DNA of 64,000 nt from contig NZ_LMHY01000029.1 of NCBI RefSeq assembly GCF_001429045.1, positions 226,208 to 290,207 of the forward strand, in the 5' to 3' direction. Both the position numbers and the translations under genes were made by a program. A model generated the notes under the pieces. It did not search any database and was not told where the DNA came from. It saw only the letters and a program-made list of their open reading frames with translations. This stretch comes from Pseudomonas sp. Root71. Its GTDB lineage: Bacteria; Pseudomonadota; Gammaproteobacteria; Pseudomonadales; Pseudomonadaceae. Positions 1 through 9,079 of this stretch are shown here, piece after piece (the stretch's first letter is position 1; every line of letters begins with the position of its first letter).

Positions 1-1104
1 GACCTGGTCAAGACCGGGCGCGGGCGTCTGTCCGGGGCGGCGCTGACGATCTTCGGCTGGCCGGAAATCTGGAACGGCCCCAACGCCCCCCATCGCCCTA
101 CCGCCGGCTTCGTCGACGAGGCCCGACACGAGCAGGAAACCCGCTACAAGATCATCAGCGCCATGGTGCGCGACTTCCCCAACCAGGTGGCCATCGCCTA
201 CACCCCCGACGACTTCCGTCGCCTGCACGGCGAAGGCAAGTTCGCGGTGTTCATCAGCATGCTCAATGCCTACCCGCTGGGCAACGACCTCAACGCCCTG
301 GACAAGTGGGCAGCGCGCGGCATGCGCATGTTCGGCTTCAGCTACGTAGGCAACAACGCCTGGGCCGACTCGTCGCGGCCGCTGCCGTTCTTCAACGATT
401 CGCGGGATGCCCTGGGCGGGCTGTCGGACATCGGCAAGCAAGCGGTGCATCGCCTCAACGACCTGGGCGTGATCATCGATGTGTCGCAGATGTCGACCAA
501 GGCCCTGGAGCAAGTGGCGCAACTGAGCCGCACGCCGATGGTCGCCTCCCACTCGGCGCCGCGTGCCCTGGTGGACATCCCGCGCAACCTCAGCGACCCG
601 GAAATGCAGCTGATCAAGAACAGCGGCGGCGTGGTGCAGATTGTCGGCTTCCCGACCTACATCCGCCCGCTGAGCCAGGCCACCCAGGACAAGCTCAACG
701 CCCTGCGCGCCCGCTTCGACCTGCAACCGCTGCAAGGCCTGGAGATGGCCCTGATGCCCGGCGACCCGGTGATCACCGTCTGGCCCGAGCAGCGCTTCGG
801 CGAGTACGCCAGCCAGCTCTATTCAATCCTCGACGAAGAACCCAAGGCCACCCTCAAGGACTACGGCGATGCGATCGACTACACAGTGAAAAAAATCGGC
901 ATCGACCACGTCGGCATCAGTTCCGACTTCAACGACGGCGGCGGCCTCGATGGCTGGAAAGACGTCAGCGAGGCCCGCAACGTGACCGCCGAACTGATCA
1001 GCCGCGGCTACAGCGAAGCCGACATCGCCAAGCTTTGGGGCGGCAACTTCCTGCGGGTCTGGGACCAGGTGCAGAAGTCCTCCCAGCCTGTGGTCCAGAA
1101 CTGA
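1..1104 (+). CDS. pvdM: PvdM, dipeptidase-like pyoverdine maturation protein (5' end outside window)
   Basis: The frame is open from base 1, so the N-terminus lies outside the window; about 367 codons are visible. The protein resembles the membrane dipeptidase family M19 (renal dipeptidase fold), and the run ends with the family-typical segment IGIDHVGISSDFNDGGG and a short C-terminal tail (NFLRVWDQV). In known pyoverdine loci PvdM is periplasmic and is needed during maturation of ferribactin in the periplasm; it works with PvdN, PvdO and PvdP rather than as a true peptide-degrading enzyme. pvdN begins 31 bases after its stop and pvdO follows, so the three are almost certainly one operon. The assignment rests mainly on this gene order plus the M19-like sequence; the metal ligands near the missing N-terminus cannot be checked. 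Confidence 0.88.
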   Translation, partial: DLVKTGRGRLSGAALTIFGWPEIWNGPNAPHRPTAGFVDEARHEQETRYKIISAMVRDFPNQVAIAYTPDDFRRLHGEGKFAVFISMLNAYPLGNDLNALDKWAARGMRMFGFSYVGNNAWADSSRPLPFFNDSRDALGGLSDIGKQAVHRLNDLGVIIDVSQMSTKALEQVAQLSRTPMVASHSAPRALVDIPRNLSDPEMQLIKNSGGVVQIVGFPTYIRPLSQATQDKLNALRARFDLQPLQGLEMALMPGDPVITVWPEQRFGEYASQLYSILDEEPKATLKDYGDAIDYTVKKIGIDHVGISSDFNDGGGLDGWKDVSEARNVTAELISRGYSEADIAKLWGGNFLRVWDQVQKSSQPVVQN

Positions 1105-1135
1105 TTTTCATCTATTGCCAAAGCGAACCGAATCC

Positions 1136-2416
1136 ATGACCAACCGTCGTTCATTCTTAAAGCAGGCCGGCATCCTCGCGGCCGGCCTTCCCTTGGCCTG
1201 CGCTGTGAGCCTGCCGGCACGGGCCGCCAGCTCCGCGCCACTGCCCAAGGACAAATGGGACCAGTTGCGCCAACTCTTCACCCAAGACCCGAATTACCTG
1301 CACTTCGCCAACTTCCTGGTGACCTCGCATCCGCTGCCTGTGCGTGAAGCCATCGAGATGCACCGCGCCAACCTCGATCGCAACCCGGGCCTGGCCATGG
1401 ATTGGCATCGCGGCGAAACCGAACGCCGCGAAGAAGAGGTGCGCGTGTGGGCCGGCCGGTACCTGAAGGCCAAGCCGTCACAGATCGCCCTGACCGGCAG
1501 CACCACCGAAGGCCTGGCGATGATCTATGCCGGCATCCACGTGCGCCCGGACCAGGAGATCCTCACCAGCGAACACGAGCACTACGCCGCCAACAGCGTG
1601 TTCGAATACCGCACCCGGAAGGACGGCACCCAGGTTCGCAAGATCAAGTTGTTCGAAGACCCGTACAAGGTCTCGACCGCCGAAGTGCTGGCCGCGATTG
1701 AACGCAACATCCGCCCCGAAACCCGCGTCCTGGGCATGACCTGGGTGCATTCCGGCAGCGGCGTGAAATTGCCCATCGGCGAGATCGGCAAACTGGTTGA
1801 AGAGAAAAACCGTGGCCGCGCCGACAAGGACCGCATCCTCTACGTGATCGATGGCGTCCACGGCTTCGGCGTAGAGAACGTCGATTTCCCGGACATGCAC
1901 TGCGATTTCTTCATTGCCGGCACCCACAAATGGATGTTCGGCCCACGGGGCACCGGGATCATCTGCGCCCGCTCCGACGAGCTCAAGGACGTGACCCCGA
2001 CCATCCCGACCTTCTCCGAAGCCACCCAGTTCTCCACGGTGATGACCTACGGCGGCTACCACTCGTTCGAACACCGCTGGGCGCTGACCGAGGCCTTCAA
2101 ATTGCACCTGGAACTGGGCAAGGCCGAGGTCGCGACGCGCATTCATGCCATCAACAGCTACCTGAAAAAACGCTTGCAGGCACACCCGTCGGTGGAGCTG
2201 GTCACGCCACTGTCGCCGGAGTATTCCGCCGGTTTCACCTTCTTCCGCATCAAGAACCGGGACTGCGAAGCAGTTGCCAATTACCTGATGGATCAGCGTG
2301 TGGTGTGCGATGCCGTGGACCGTGATGTCGGGCCGATCATTCGTGTGTCACCGGGGCTACTCAATACCCAAGCGCACATCGACCGCCTGATGGAACTGCT
2401 GGCCAACCAGGTCTGA
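1136..2416 (+). CDS. pvdN: PvdN, Tat-exported PLP enzyme of pyoverdine side-chain modification
   Basis: This 426-aa protein starts with a twin-arginine signal (RRSFLK followed by a hydrophobic stretch ending SLPARA), so it should be folded in the cytoplasm and exported by Tat. The rest is a fold-type I, class V aminotransferase; the PLP lysine is in GTHKWMFG near residue 265. In P. fluorescens PvdN converts the glutamate side chain attached to the chromophore into succinamide in the periplasm (established family knowledge). I chose the ATG at 1136 rather than an ATG 21 bases upstream because it puts the RR motif at the usual distance from the N-terminus. pvdM ends 31 bases before and pvdO begins 16 bases after it. 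Confidence 0.95.
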   Translation: MTNRRSFLKQAGILAAGLPLACAVSLPARAASSAPLPKDKWDQLRQLFTQDPNYLHFANFLVTSHPLPVREAIEMHRANLDRNPGLAMDWHRGETERREEEVRVWAGRYLKAKPSQIALTGSTTEGLAMIYAGIHVRPDQEILTSEHEHYAANSVFEYRTRKDGTQVRKIKLFEDPYKVSTAEVLAAIERNIRPETRVLGMTWVHSGSGVKLPIGEIGKLVEEKNRGRADKDRILYVIDGVHGFGVENVDFPDMHCDFFIAGTHKWMFGPRGTGIICARSDELKDVTPTIPTFSEATQFSTVMTYGGYHSFEHRWALTEAFKLHLELGKAEVATRIHAINSYLKKRLQAHPSVELVTPLSPEYSAGFTFFRIKNRDCEAVANYLMDQRVVCDAVDRDVGPIIRVSPGLLNTQAHIDRLMELLANQV

Positions 2417-2432
2417 CTGAGCGAGAGCCATT

Positions 2433-3305
2433 ATGAAAAGCACCCTGAAAAAACTCGGCACCCTGACGCTGTTGGCCGTGCTCGGCAGCGCCTTGCCCGG
2501 CCTCGCCCAGGCCTACACCGCGCCCTTGCCCGGCAAGGTCTTCAAGGATTGCCGTAACTGCCCGGAAATGGTGGTGTTGCCCGCCGGCACCTTCACCATG
2601 GGCACCCCGGACGACGAAGTCGGCCGCGAACCTGATGAAGGCCCGATGCATGAGGTGACGTTCGACAAACCCTTTGCCATGAGCCGCTACCAGATCACCG
2701 CCGGCGAATGGGCCCAATACATGAAGGAAACCGGGATCACCCTGCCCGATGGCGACACCCGCCCCGGCCGCGAGTGCATCAACGGCAAGCCACGTTATCC
2801 ACAGGGCCCGCGTCAGCCGGCGGTGTGCATGAACTTCGCCGAGGTCAGTGCCTACGTCGCCTGGCTGTCAATGAAGACCGGCCAACACTACCACATCGTC
2901 AGCGAGGCCCAGCGCGAGTACGCCGCCCGTGCCGGGTCAAAGGGAGCGTTCCCCTTCCCGTTCGACCCCGGCACCGAGTACAGCATCGCCACACACGCCA
3001 ACACCTACGGCCCCACCGATGGCTACAGCTATTCCTCACCCGTGGGCAGCTATCCGGCGAATGCCTTCGGCCTGTACGACATGCACGGCAATGTCTACGA
3101 GTGGATCGCCGATTGCTATCACCCGGACTATGTCGGTGCGCCCACCGATGGCAGCGCCTGGACCGAACCGAACTGCGACACCCTGCGCATCCGTGGCAAC
3201 GACTGGGGCGAGGCGCCTGTGTTTTCCCGCTCGGGCAACCGCAATGACATCGACCCGCAAACCCGTGGCGACTGGATCGGTTTCCGTGTAGTGCGCACGC
3301 TCTAA
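2433..3305 (+). CDS. pvdO: PvdO, FGE/sulfatase-modifying-factor-like pyoverdine maturation protein
   Basis: The 290-aa product has a Sec signal peptide (hydrophobic core ending GLAQA at about residue 27) followed by a formylglycine-generating-enzyme (SUMF1) domain. Family marks are MVVLPAGTFTMG near the mature N-terminus, HGNVYEWIADC in the middle and the terminal GFRVVRTL. PvdO is periplasmic and is needed for the last oxidation of dihydropyoverdine to the fluorescent chromophore. It is the last gene of the pvdMNO run and is followed by a REP pair and then by the separately promoted pvdE. Confidence 0.94.
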   Translation: MKSTLKKLGTLTLLAVLGSALPGLAQAYTAPLPGKVFKDCRNCPEMVVLPAGTFTMGTPDDEVGREPDEGPMHEVTFDKPFAMSRYQITAGEWAQYMKETGITLPDGDTRPGRECINGKPRYPQGPRQPAVCMNFAEVSAYVAWLSMKTGQHYHIVSEAQREYAARAGSKGAFPFPFDPGTEYSIATHANTYGPTDGYSYSSPVGSYPANAFGLYDMHGNVYEWIADCYHPDYVGAPTDGSAWTEPNCDTLRIRGNDWGEAPVFSRSGNRNDIDPQTRGDWIGFRVVRTL

Positions 3306-3318
3306 TCCCCACCAACCC

Positions 3319-3424
3319 TTGTGGGAGCGGCGGTGCGGCGATCCGACTTGCTCGCGAAGGCGTCGTGTCAGTCAACATCAAGTTTTCTGATCCACCGCTT
3401 TCGCGAGCAAGCTCGCTCCCACAG
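3319..3424. repeat. Paired REP palindromes
   Basis: Two oppositely oriented copies of the GTGGGAGCG...TTGCTCGCGAAGG / CGCGAGCAAGCTCGCTCCCAC unit flank about 35 bases of unrelated DNA between pvdO and the pvdE promoter. The left copy is degenerate (GTGGGAGCGGCGGTGCGGCGATCCGAC in place of the usual GAGCTTG arm). As in other pseudomonads such pairs lie in intergenic DNA and can act as 3' mRNA stabilisers or weak terminators. Confidence 0.85.
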
Positions 3425-3444
3425 GTTTTGCATCGTCCACCCTT

Positions 3445-3468
3445 TAAATTAAGCCCTCCATCAGACGT
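3445..3468 (+). promoter_or_regulatory. PvdS iron-starvation box upstream of pvdE
   Basis: TAAAT at 3445-3449 is followed by exactly 16 bases and CGT at 3466-3468. TAAAT-N16/17-CGT is the known -35/-10 pattern recognised by the ECF sigma factor PvdS. It lies 42 bases before the pvdE start, so pvdE has its own PvdS promoter. Confidence 0.8.
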
Positions 3469-3510
3469 TCTACTGGGTATCTGCCTCAAGACCCAAGGAA
3501 CCCTCTGCTC

Positions 3511-5160
3511 ATGACCCAGCCAACGCGCGGTGCAATTCATGAATTGTTCACCCTCCTCAAACCGTTCCGGCTCGTCGTCAGTCTGTCGATCCTCCTGGGC
3601 ATGGTGGGTGGCCTGAGCGTCACGGTGTTGCTGGCCACGATCAACAACGCGCTGCACTCGGCCGATGGCCTGACCCAAGGCGTGGTCGCGCTGTTCGGCG
3701 GCCTGTGCCTGCTGGCCCTGGGCAGCTCGATCTGTTCGGACATCGGCACCAACTACGTCGGCCAGCACATCATTGCCCGGCTGCGCAAAGAACTTGGGGA
3801 AAAGGTGCTTTCAGCGCCCATCGAGCAGATCGAGCGCTACCGCAGCCACCGCTTGATCCCGGTGCTGACCCACGACGTCGACACCATCAGCGATTTCGCC
3901 TTCGCCTTCGCGCCGCTGGCGATTTCCCTGACCGTGACCCTTGGCTGCATGGGTTACCTGGCGATGCTGTCGTGGCCGATGTTCCTGATGATGGTGCTGG
4001 CGATTGCCATCGGCACCGGCATCCAGTTCTTCGCCCAGGGCAAGGGCATCCAGGGTTTCATGGCCGCCCGCGACGCCGAGGACGATCTGCAAAAGCACTA
4101 CAACGCCATTGCCGGCGGCGCCAAGGAGTTGCGCATCCACCGCCCGCGCCGTCAGCGCATGTTCGTCAAGGGCATCCAGGGCACCGCCGATTTCATCTGT
4201 AACACCCAGGTGCGTTCGATCAACACCTTCGTGATCGCCAAGACCCTGGGCTCGATGCTGTTCTTCGTGGTGATCGGCCTGGCACTGGCCCTGCAATCGT
4301 TCTGGCCCAGCGCCGACCAGGCGGTGATGAGCGGCTTCGTGCTGGTGCTGCTGTACATGAAAGGCCCGATCGAGCATCTGGTCAGCACCTTGCCGATCGT
4401 CAGCCGGGCACGCATTGCCTTTCGCCGCATTGCCGAACTGTCGAGCCAGTTTTCCTCCCCCGAGCCGCACCTGCTGCTCAACGACAAAGGCACCCCGCCG
4501 ACCGTGGTCAACCGCCTGCAACTGGACCACGTCAGCTACGCCTTCCCCGCCGCACCGGGCAGTGACGCGTTTCGCCTGGGCCCGGTGAACCTGACCATCG
4601 AGCAAGGCGAGATCATTTTCATCGTCGGTGAAAACGGCTGCGGCAAGACCACCCTGATCAAGTTGCTGCTGGGCCTCTACGCGCCGCAACAGGGTTCGAT
4701 CCTGCTCAACGGCCAAGGCATCGACGCGCACAATCGCGACGACTACCGCCAATTGTTCACCACGATCTTTGCCGATTACTACCTGTTCGATGACGTGGTC
4801 CAGGGCGACCAGCACATCCCCGAAGATGCCAACCAATACCTGCAACGGCTGGAGATCGCGCACAAGGTCAGCGTCAGGGACGGCAGCTTCACCACCACCG
4901 ACCTGTCCACCGGCCAGCGCAAGCGCCTGGCGCTGGTCAATGCCTGGCTGGAAGAACGCCCGGTGCTGGTGTTCGACGAATGGGCCGCCGACCAGGACCC
5001 GACCTTCCGCCGCATCTTCTACACCGAGCTGCTGCCCGACCTCAAACGCCTGGGCAAGACCATCATCGTCATCTCCCACGACGACCGCTATTTCGACATG
5101 GCCGATCAACTGGTGCGCATGGAATCGGGGCGGGTCGTCACCGAGCGCGCAACCGCCTGA
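3511..5160 (+). CDS. pvdE: PvdE, ABC exporter of the pyoverdine precursor
   Basis: 549 aa, a fused membrane plus ATPase half-transporter of the cyclic-peptide exporter type. Residues 1 to about 300 contain hydrophobic segments (for example LAISLTVTLGCMGYLAM and MLFFVVIGLALAL). The ATPase half has Walker A GENGCGKTT near residue 375, the signature as LSTGQ near 467 (instead of LSGGQ) and Walker B VLVFDEWAAD near 487. PvdE carries ferribactin across the inner membrane into the periplasm, where PvdM, PvdN, PvdO and PvdP finish it. A PvdS box lies upstream and fpvA follows 126 bases downstream, the usual order in pseudomonads. Confidence 0.95.
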   Translation: MTQPTRGAIHELFTLLKPFRLVVSLSILLGMVGGLSVTVLLATINNALHSADGLTQGVVALFGGLCLLALGSSICSDIGTNYVGQHIIARLRKELGEKVLSAPIEQIERYRSHRLIPVLTHDVDTISDFAFAFAPLAISLTVTLGCMGYLAMLSWPMFLMMVLAIAIGTGIQFFAQGKGIQGFMAARDAEDDLQKHYNAIAGGAKELRIHRPRRQRMFVKGIQGTADFICNTQVRSINTFVIAKTLGSMLFFVVIGLALALQSFWPSADQAVMSGFVLVLLYMKGPIEHLVSTLPIVSRARIAFRRIAELSSQFSSPEPHLLLNDKGTPPTVVNRLQLDHVSYAFPAAPGSDAFRLGPVNLTIEQGEIIFIVGENGCGKTTLIKLLLGLYAPQQGSILLNGQGIDAHNRDDYRQLFTTIFADYYLFDDVVQGDQHIPEDANQYLQRLEIAHKVSVRDGSFTTTDLSTGQRKRLALVNAWLEERPVLVFDEWAADQDPTFRRIFYTELLPDLKRLGKTIIVISHDDRYFDMADQLVRMESGRVVTERATA

Positions 5161-5229
5161 GTGCCGTTGCCCCACGCAAATCATTGTTTTTTAGAGTTTG
5201 TTTTCCGGTTTATGCAACGTGGTCCGTCT

Positions 5230-5248
5230 AATAATAATTATCATTAAC
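5230..5248 (+). promoter_or_regulatory. Probable Fur box upstream of fpvA
   Basis: The AT-rich block AATAATAATTATCATTAAC agrees with the 19-base Fur consensus at about 15 of 19 positions by my count. It lies 38 bases before the fpvA start, as expected for an iron-repressed receptor gene. A GCAAAT at 5176-5181 could be part of an ECF (FpvI/PvdS) -35 element, but no convincing CGT lies at the right distance. Confidence 0.65.
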
Positions 5249-5286
5249 TAAAAAACTGCACACACCCTTCTGGAGCGATTCGAGCA

Positions 5287-7704
5287 ATGCAAAGCCTTAC
5301 TCTGTCCCGCGCCCCCTTGGCCTTAGCCATCGAACGGCAAAAGAAACTCCGAACGGTCGTGCCGGGCGCGTTGCTGACCCTGTTGCTGCTGGGTACGTCC
5401 CAGGTCGAGGCAGCCCCGGTGAACGTCAATGTACCGGCTCAGTCGCTGGCCAGCGCATTGCGCCAACTGGGCCAGCAGACCAATCTGCAGATTCTCTACA
5501 GCCAGGACATGGTCAACGGCATCAAGTCCACGGCGGTGTCCGGCAACATGGAACCGGAACAGGCACTGAAAACCTTGCTGCTGGGGAGCGGCATCAATTT
5601 TCAGTTGAATGGCAACACCGTATCGCTGGTGCCATCGGCCGGTGACTCCAGTGCACTGCAACTGGGTGCGACGTCCATCACCGGCGTGGCGCTGGGGCCG
5701 ACCACCGAAGGCTCGCACTCCTACACCAGCGATGAAGTGACCATCGGCAAAGGCAACATCAAGCTCAAGGACATCCCGCAGTCGGTGTCCGTCGTCACGC
5801 GCCAGCGCATGGACGACCAGAACCTCAACAGCTTGCAGGACGCCATGCGCCAGGTCACCGGCGTGACCATCAAGACCTACAACTCCGGCTCCAGCCTCAA
5901 CGACGTCTATATGCGGGGCTTCCTCGTCGACCAGGTGCAGGTCGACGGCGTCTCGCAGCCCACCGGCCAGGGCGACATGGCCACCAGCTTCGACCTGGCG
6001 ATGTACGACCGCATCGAAGTGCTGCGCGGCCCGTCGGGCCTGTACCAGGGCGCGGGCGAACCCGGCGGTACGATCAACGTGGTGCGCAAGCGCGCCCTGA
6101 GCAAATTCGCCCTCGGTGGCGAACTGGCCGCCGGCTCCTACGATCGCTACCGTTCTTCGGTGGACGTCACCGGCCCGTTGAACGAACAGGGCACCGTGCG
6201 CGGTCGTTTCATCACCGCCTACGAGAACAACCAGTCCTTCGTCGACTACGCGCAGAACGAACGCCCGATGGTCTACGGTCGCCTGGAATTCGACCTCGAC
6301 CCGGCCACCACCCTGTCGGTCGGTGGCGCTTACCAGAAGAACAACTCTACCCCGGCCTTCGGCCTGCCGGCCTACGCCGACGGCTCATTGCTCGACGTGC
6401 CGCGCTCGACCTTCGTCGATGCCAAGTGGAACACCCTCAACGAAAAAGTCTGGGAGTCCTTCGCCGAACTCGACCACGAACTGGACAACGGCGGTCAGTT
6501 CAAGACCACCCTGACCTACCGCGACGCCGAAACCCCGGAGCGTAACTTCACCTGGGCCGACGGCGCGGTCGACCCGGCCACCGGTGACAGCTGGGCCGTG
6601 GCCTACGACTACTACACCCACATCAAGACCGTCGGCGTCGACAGCTTCGTCACCACGCCGTTCGAGTTCGCCGATCGCCGCCACGAGTTCACCGTGGGCG
6701 CCGAATACCAGCACCTGGACAAGGACTTCACCTACGGCGGCGGCGAGTACTTCCCGATCAACGTGTTCAATCCGGACAGCATCGACATTCCCCGCAACGA
6801 CTATGCCCACGTCAACGGCAACTGGTCCAAGTCCGATCAGTACGGCGTCTACACCCGCGCCAAGATCAACGTCACCGACTGGCTCGATGTCATCGGCGGC
6901 AGCCGCGTCACCTGGTACGAAAGCGATGCGAAGAACGCCAACGCCTTCTTCAACAACTTCGGCGAAGCCCACACCAGCATCAACCGCAAGGTCGTGCCGT
7001 ACGGCGCCATCATCGGCAAGATCACCCCTGAACTGTCGACCTACTTCAGCTACACCGGCGTGTTCAAACCGCAGAGCGAAATCGGCACAAACGGCGAGCC
7101 GGTCGGCCCGCGCGAAGGCAAGCAGTACGAAATCGGCCTCAAGCGCGAGTTCTACGACGGTCGCCTGAACGCCAGCATCGCCGCCTTTCGCATCTACGAT
7201 GAAAACCGCGCCGAATACGACAACAACTCCGGTGCCTACATGACCGAAGGCAAGGCCCGCAGCCAGGGCTGGGAAACCGAGTTGAGCGGCAACCTGACCG
7301 ACAACTGGAGCATCGTCACCGGTTACGCCTTCACCTCCACCAAGTTCCTGGACGGCGATCAGGCCAACAAAGGCAAGACCTTCAGCACCATCACACCCAA
7401 GCACAACTACAACCTGTGGACCAAGTACGAGTTCACCGACGGTGCGCTCAAGGACTTCAGCGTCGCCGGTGGCGTGCGTGTGGTCAGCGACACCTACTAC
7501 CAGCGTGACGTGAAGTTCAAACAAGGCGGCTATGCCGTGACCTCGGCCCAGGTCGGCTACAAGTTCAACGAACACCTGTCGTCGACACTGACCGCCAACA
7601 ACCTGTTCGACCGCAAGTACTACGACCGCGTCGACGCCTCCTGGGGCACCAACTTCTACGGCGACCCGCGCACCCTGACCCTGAGCTTGCGCGCGCAGTA
7701 TTGA
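5287..7704 (+). CDS. fpvA: FpvA, TonB-dependent ferripyoverdine receptor with signalling domain
   Basis: 805 aa. A long signal peptide (ending near GTSQVEA, residue 43) precedes an STN signalling domain (NVPAQSLASALRQLG ... SQDMVNG, about residues 46-115) that in this family contacts the anti-sigma factor FpvR. The plug domain (DIPQSVSVVTRQRM to PGGTINVVRKRA, about 160-265) and a 22-strand barrel ending in the aromatic terminus TLSLRAQY follow. It imports ferripyoverdine through the outer membrane and reports its binding to turn on PvdS and FpvI. The specificity-determining barrel should match the peptide made by the NRPS genes at 11589-36847. The Fur-like site upstream suggests iron control. 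Confidence 0.95.
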   Translation: MQSLTLSRAPLALAIERQKKLRTVVPGALLTLLLLGTSQVEAAPVNVNVPAQSLASALRQLGQQTNLQILYSQDMVNGIKSTAVSGNMEPEQALKTLLLGSGINFQLNGNTVSLVPSAGDSSALQLGATSITGVALGPTTEGSHSYTSDEVTIGKGNIKLKDIPQSVSVVTRQRMDDQNLNSLQDAMRQVTGVTIKTYNSGSSLNDVYMRGFLVDQVQVDGVSQPTGQGDMATSFDLAMYDRIEVLRGPSGLYQGAGEPGGTINVVRKRALSKFALGGELAAGSYDRYRSSVDVTGPLNEQGTVRGRFITAYENNQSFVDYAQNERPMVYGRLEFDLDPATTLSVGGAYQKNNSTPAFGLPAYADGSLLDVPRSTFVDAKWNTLNEKVWESFAELDHELDNGGQFKTTLTYRDAETPERNFTWADGAVDPATGDSWAVAYDYYTHIKTVGVDSFVTTPFEFADRRHEFTVGAEYQHLDKDFTYGGGEYFPINVFNPDSIDIPRNDYAHVNGNWSKSDQYGVYTRAKINVTDWLDVIGGSRVTWYESDAKNANAFFNNFGEAHTSINRKVVPYGAIIGKITPELSTYFSYTGVFKPQSEIGTNGEPVGPREGKQYEIGLKREFYDGRLNASIAAFRIYDENRAEYDNNSGAYMTEGKARSQGWETELSGNLTDNWSIVTGYAFTSTKFLDGDQANKGKTFSTITPKHNYNLWTKYEFTDGALKDFSVAGGVRVVSDTYYQRDVKFKQGGYAVTSAQVGYKFNEHLSSTLTANNLFDRKYYDRVDASWGTNFYGDPRTLTLSLRAQY

Positions 7705-7734
7705 TTGCCGGCAGCCTCAACAGCCACACCCCAC

Positions 7735-7754
7735 CCGGGCCGCTTGCGGCCCGG
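7735..7754 (+). terminator. GC-rich hairpin after fpvA
   Basis: CCGGGCCGC-TT-GCGGCCCGG forms a near-perfect hairpin 30 bases after the fpvA stop. No T-run follows, so it is a possible 3' end or attenuating hairpin rather than a classic rho-independent terminator. The converging thioesterase gene ends just downstream. Confidence 0.45.
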
Positions 7755-7805
7755 TGCTGATTCGCTGACGAACCGCAAAGGTAATGCGTGTTTGTTGCGC
7801 CGGCT

Positions 7806-8312
7806 TCAGGAGTCGACCTTGCGCTCGTGCGCGGCGGTCCTGAGTTGCTCGGTATCGACGCGGACAAACGTGGAGTCCCCGACAGCGGTCAGGACATCCC
7901 CGGCGAAGATCTCGCAGATGACCCGGCTTTTGCGCCCGACCTCCCCCTCGACTCTGGCACGCAGTGTCAGGGGGACACCCATCGGGGTGGGCTTTATGTA
8001 CTTGATGCCCAGGTTACCGGTGACGCAAGTGATGTGGGGCAAGCTGCCCACCTCGCGTTGCTCTGCCCGGTAGTGATAAGCCATCGCCGCCCAGTTGGAG
8101 TGGCAATCGACCAGCATCGCGATCAAACCGCCGTAAACCAGCCCCGGCCAACCGCAGTACTTTTCATCCGGCATATGCTGCGCCATGACATGCACCCCGT
8201 CTTCATGCCAGAAGCTCTTGATGTGCAGCCCGTGCGGGTTCTGGCTGCCGCAGCCATAACAAACGCCTTCAGGCGCGGCGAGGTCTTGAAGCGAAGTGTC
8301 CTGCGTGGTCAT
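7806..8312 (-). CDS. PaaI-type hotdog-fold thioesterase
   Basis: 168 aa. The segment PGLVYGGLIAMLVDCHSNWA is the hotdog helix region with the usual GG-hydrophobic-D arrangement, and FAGDVLTAVGDSTFVRV is the last strand pair. The N-terminus carries CYGCGSQNPHGLHI, typical of PaaI/YbgC-like acyl-CoA thioesterases found beside catabolic genes. The substrate cannot be told. It converges on fpvA and precedes no obvious operon partner; the VOC gene next to it is on the same strand, ending 66 bases upstream of its start. Confidence 0.8.
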   Translation of the reverse strand: MTTQDTSLQDLAAPEGVCYGCGSQNPHGLHIKSFWHEDGVHVMAQHMPDEKYCGWPGLVYGGLIAMLVDCHSNWAAMAYHYRAEQREVGSLPHITCVTGNLGIKYIKPTPMGVPLTLRARVEGEVGRKSRVICEIFAGDVLTAVGDSTFVRVDTEQLRTAAHERKVDS

Positions 8313-8378
8313 ACCGTGTTCATCCTTATTACCGGGTGGTTGAAAGCGGACCGGGTCACCCCGGCCCGCAGCGCCTGA

Positions 8379-8915
8379 TCAATATTGGCAGAAGCGAATC
8401 CGGTTGCCGAACGGGTCGTAGACTTGCAGCTCTTTGCCCCAGCCCTGCTGGACAATATCAGGGCGTCCATACCCGTAGCGCTTGCCCTGCAATTCGTCCC
8501 TGAGCAGTTCGATGTTTTGCATGGGCACGAACACCGTCGAGCCCGGGCTGGCATCACCGTGATGCTCGGAAAGGTGCAGTTGCAGGCCGTCGCGACTGAT
8601 GCCCAGGTACAGCGGCAGATCAGCCTCGAAACGATGCTCGAACTCGACGCTGAACCCGAGGAAATCCAGATAGAACTCGCGCGCCTTGGCTTCGTCGAAA
8701 CTGCGCAGAATTGGAATGGGTTTGTCGAAAGTCACAGCAGGCGTGGACGGCGTACTTGCCTGGGAAAGCATCGCCGACGCGGTGTTCCAGTCCTTGTAGC
8801 CCAGTTGTTGCGCGACCAGTTCCAGCGCGGTGGAATGGGTCACCGCCTGATTGCGCTCCTCCAGCGAGGCGCGCAACTGTTTGGCCATTTGCTTGGCTTG
8901 CTCGATTGAAAACAT
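8379..8915 (-). CDS. Glyoxalase/VOC-superfamily protein with helical N-terminal domain
   Basis: 178 aa from the ATG at 8915, which has AGGAG seven bases upstream; an upstream in-frame ATG at 8972 lacks this. Residues 1-50 (FSIEQAKQMAKQLRASLEER ... GYKDWNTASAML) form the small helical domain seen before some glyoxalase-like domains. Residues 60-178 are a VOC domain: PIPILRSFDEAKAREFYLDF, LHLSEHHGD, then KELQVYDPFGNRIRF. Proteins of this type are annotated as glyoxalase-like or bleomycin-resistance-like; the substrate is unknown. Confidence 0.8.
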   Translation of the reverse strand: MFSIEQAKQMAKQLRASLEERNQAVTHSTALELVAQQLGYKDWNTASAMLSQASTPSTPAVTFDKPIPILRSFDEAKAREFYLDFLGFSVEFEHRFEADLPLYLGISRDGLQLHLSEHHGDASPGSTVFVPMQNIELLRDELQGKRYGYGRPDIVQQGWGKELQVYDPFGNRIRFCQY

Positions 8916-9079
8916 GACTGCTCCTGTAGCCGAGATGCCTTGGTGCTCGCATTGCCAAACCTCGACCGTCAAGAGAGGCGACAGGGTTCGTACAAGAAGG
9001 AGATGCTTTCACCTTTCCCAACGGGAGCGAGCGGCGGGCAGCATCGGGCCGAGGCCGATCATACATAGCCACTGCCGAG

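Noticed and set aside
5176..5210. ECF (FpvI) promoter of fpvA from GCAAAT
   Set aside because: No CGT at 16-17 bases; only the Fur-like site was kept.
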